From Nitrososphaerota archaeon (GTDB lineage: Archaea > Thermoproteota > Nitrososphaeria > Nitrososphaerales > Nitrosopumilaceae): a stretch of 33,093 nt of DNA. The notes beneath the pieces were generated by a model. The model was not told the origin of the DNA. It was given only the letters and a program-made list of their open reading frames with translations, and did no database searches. A program made the position numbers and the translations under genes. This document shows positions 32,995 to 33,093 of the stretch, in pieces (the stretch's first letter is position 1; each line of letters opens with the position of its first letter). The stretch spans positions 1-33,093 of the forward strand of contig VBPW01000014.1 of NCBI GenBank assembly GCA_005877305.1. Direction: 5' to 3'.

Positions 32995-33093
32995 ATGAGC
33001 AATTCTTTTTTCCAAAAAGATATTGTCTCAATCCGTGATTTTGACAAGAAAAAATTTGAAGAGATTTTTGGGGCCACTGATAAAATAATAAAG
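32995..33093 (+). CDS. pyrB: Aspartate carbamoyltransferase catalytic subunit, 5' end only
   Basis: ATG 32995 opens a frame that stays open to the window end (33 codons): SFFQKDIVSIRDFDKKKFEE and then IFGATDKIIK. The FxxKDIxSIRDF opening and the following helix are the usual N-terminus of archaeal PyrB, and pyrI lies next to it in the opposite direction. Catalytic residues are outside the window. The call rests on the N-terminus plus neighbour. Confidence 0.85.
   Translation, partial: MSNSFFQKDIVSIRDFDKKKFEEIFGATDKIIK

Noticed and set aside
32953-33015. Longer N-terminus of PyrI from 33015 or 32976
   Set aside because: It would overlap the pyrB start, and the standard protein begins MSESDLIVRRI at 32952.
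1-33093. tRNA or rRNA genes, CRISPR arrays, insertion sequences
   Set aside because: By eye I found no GC-rich cloverleaf-like stretch, no regularly spaced repeats and no transposase motifs. Intergenic regions are short and AT-rich.

Overview
The window is archaeal and most likely comes from an ammonia-oxidising thaumarchaeon (Nitrososphaerota, probably the Nitrosopumilales/Nitrosotenuis side). The case rests on AT-rich DNA, archaeal CoA-pathway genes (pantoate kinase and 4-phosphopantoate-beta-alanine ligase), an archaeal A/V-type ATP synthase operon, a UbiB-like kinase, an AbrB-PhoU fusion, Lrp-type regulators, many TTG/GTG starts, and TATA-like boxes about 25 nt upstream of start codons (leaderless mRNAs). 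The exact genus is an inference.

Layout. 1-2424 (minus): CoA precursor operon, pantoate kinase > phosphopantothenate synthetase > panB (runs off the window). 2487-3464: AbrB-PhoU regulator. 3574-4257: a broken FMN reductase and a 39-residue CxxC microprotein. 4295-7634: exported or lineage-specific proteins (Ig-like secreted protein, DUF1059, a duplicated FN3 surface protein, an exported helical protein). 7735-10082: a small Cys-rich protein (minus), then a winged-helix regulator coupled to a zinc-ribbon methyltransferase. 10175-11621 (minus): Nudix hydrolase and a tandem-HTH Lrp regulator. 11738-15274: MacB/FtsX-type ABC permease, ATPase and an exported anchored protein, translationally coupled. 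15305-17263: small membrane protein and a UbiB kinase, meeting an Hsp20 gene tail to tail. 17730-20236: thymidylate kinase, HD-domain dNTPase-like protein and UMP kinase (nucleotide supply). 20223-23670: hypothetical and membrane proteins and a shortened rhodanese, with an AT-rich 355-nt intergenic region rich in inverted repeats. 23836-32468: ATP synthase operon K-E-C-F-A-B-D-(42-aa membrane protein)-H-I. 32491-33093: pyrI and pyrB, divergent across 42 nt.

The main discovery candidate is a complete type I hammerhead ribozyme on the minus strand at about 7660-7711, between the Cys-rich small gene (7735-7965) and the exported 223-aa protein (6963-7634). Every conserved core position is present (CUGAUGA, GAAA, cleavage after UC) and all three stems can form. 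Predicted cleavage between 7664 and 7663 would leave the exported-protein mRNA with a 29-nt leader carrying a strong Shine-Dalgarno sequence. The ribozyme's upstream strand can alternatively pair with that Shine-Dalgarno, which suggests a self-cleavage/translation switch.

Secondary points of interest: two enzymes with internal deletions (FMN reductase, rhodanese), two genes whose conserved N-termini lack an ATG/GTG/TTG start, and two overlooked microproteins.
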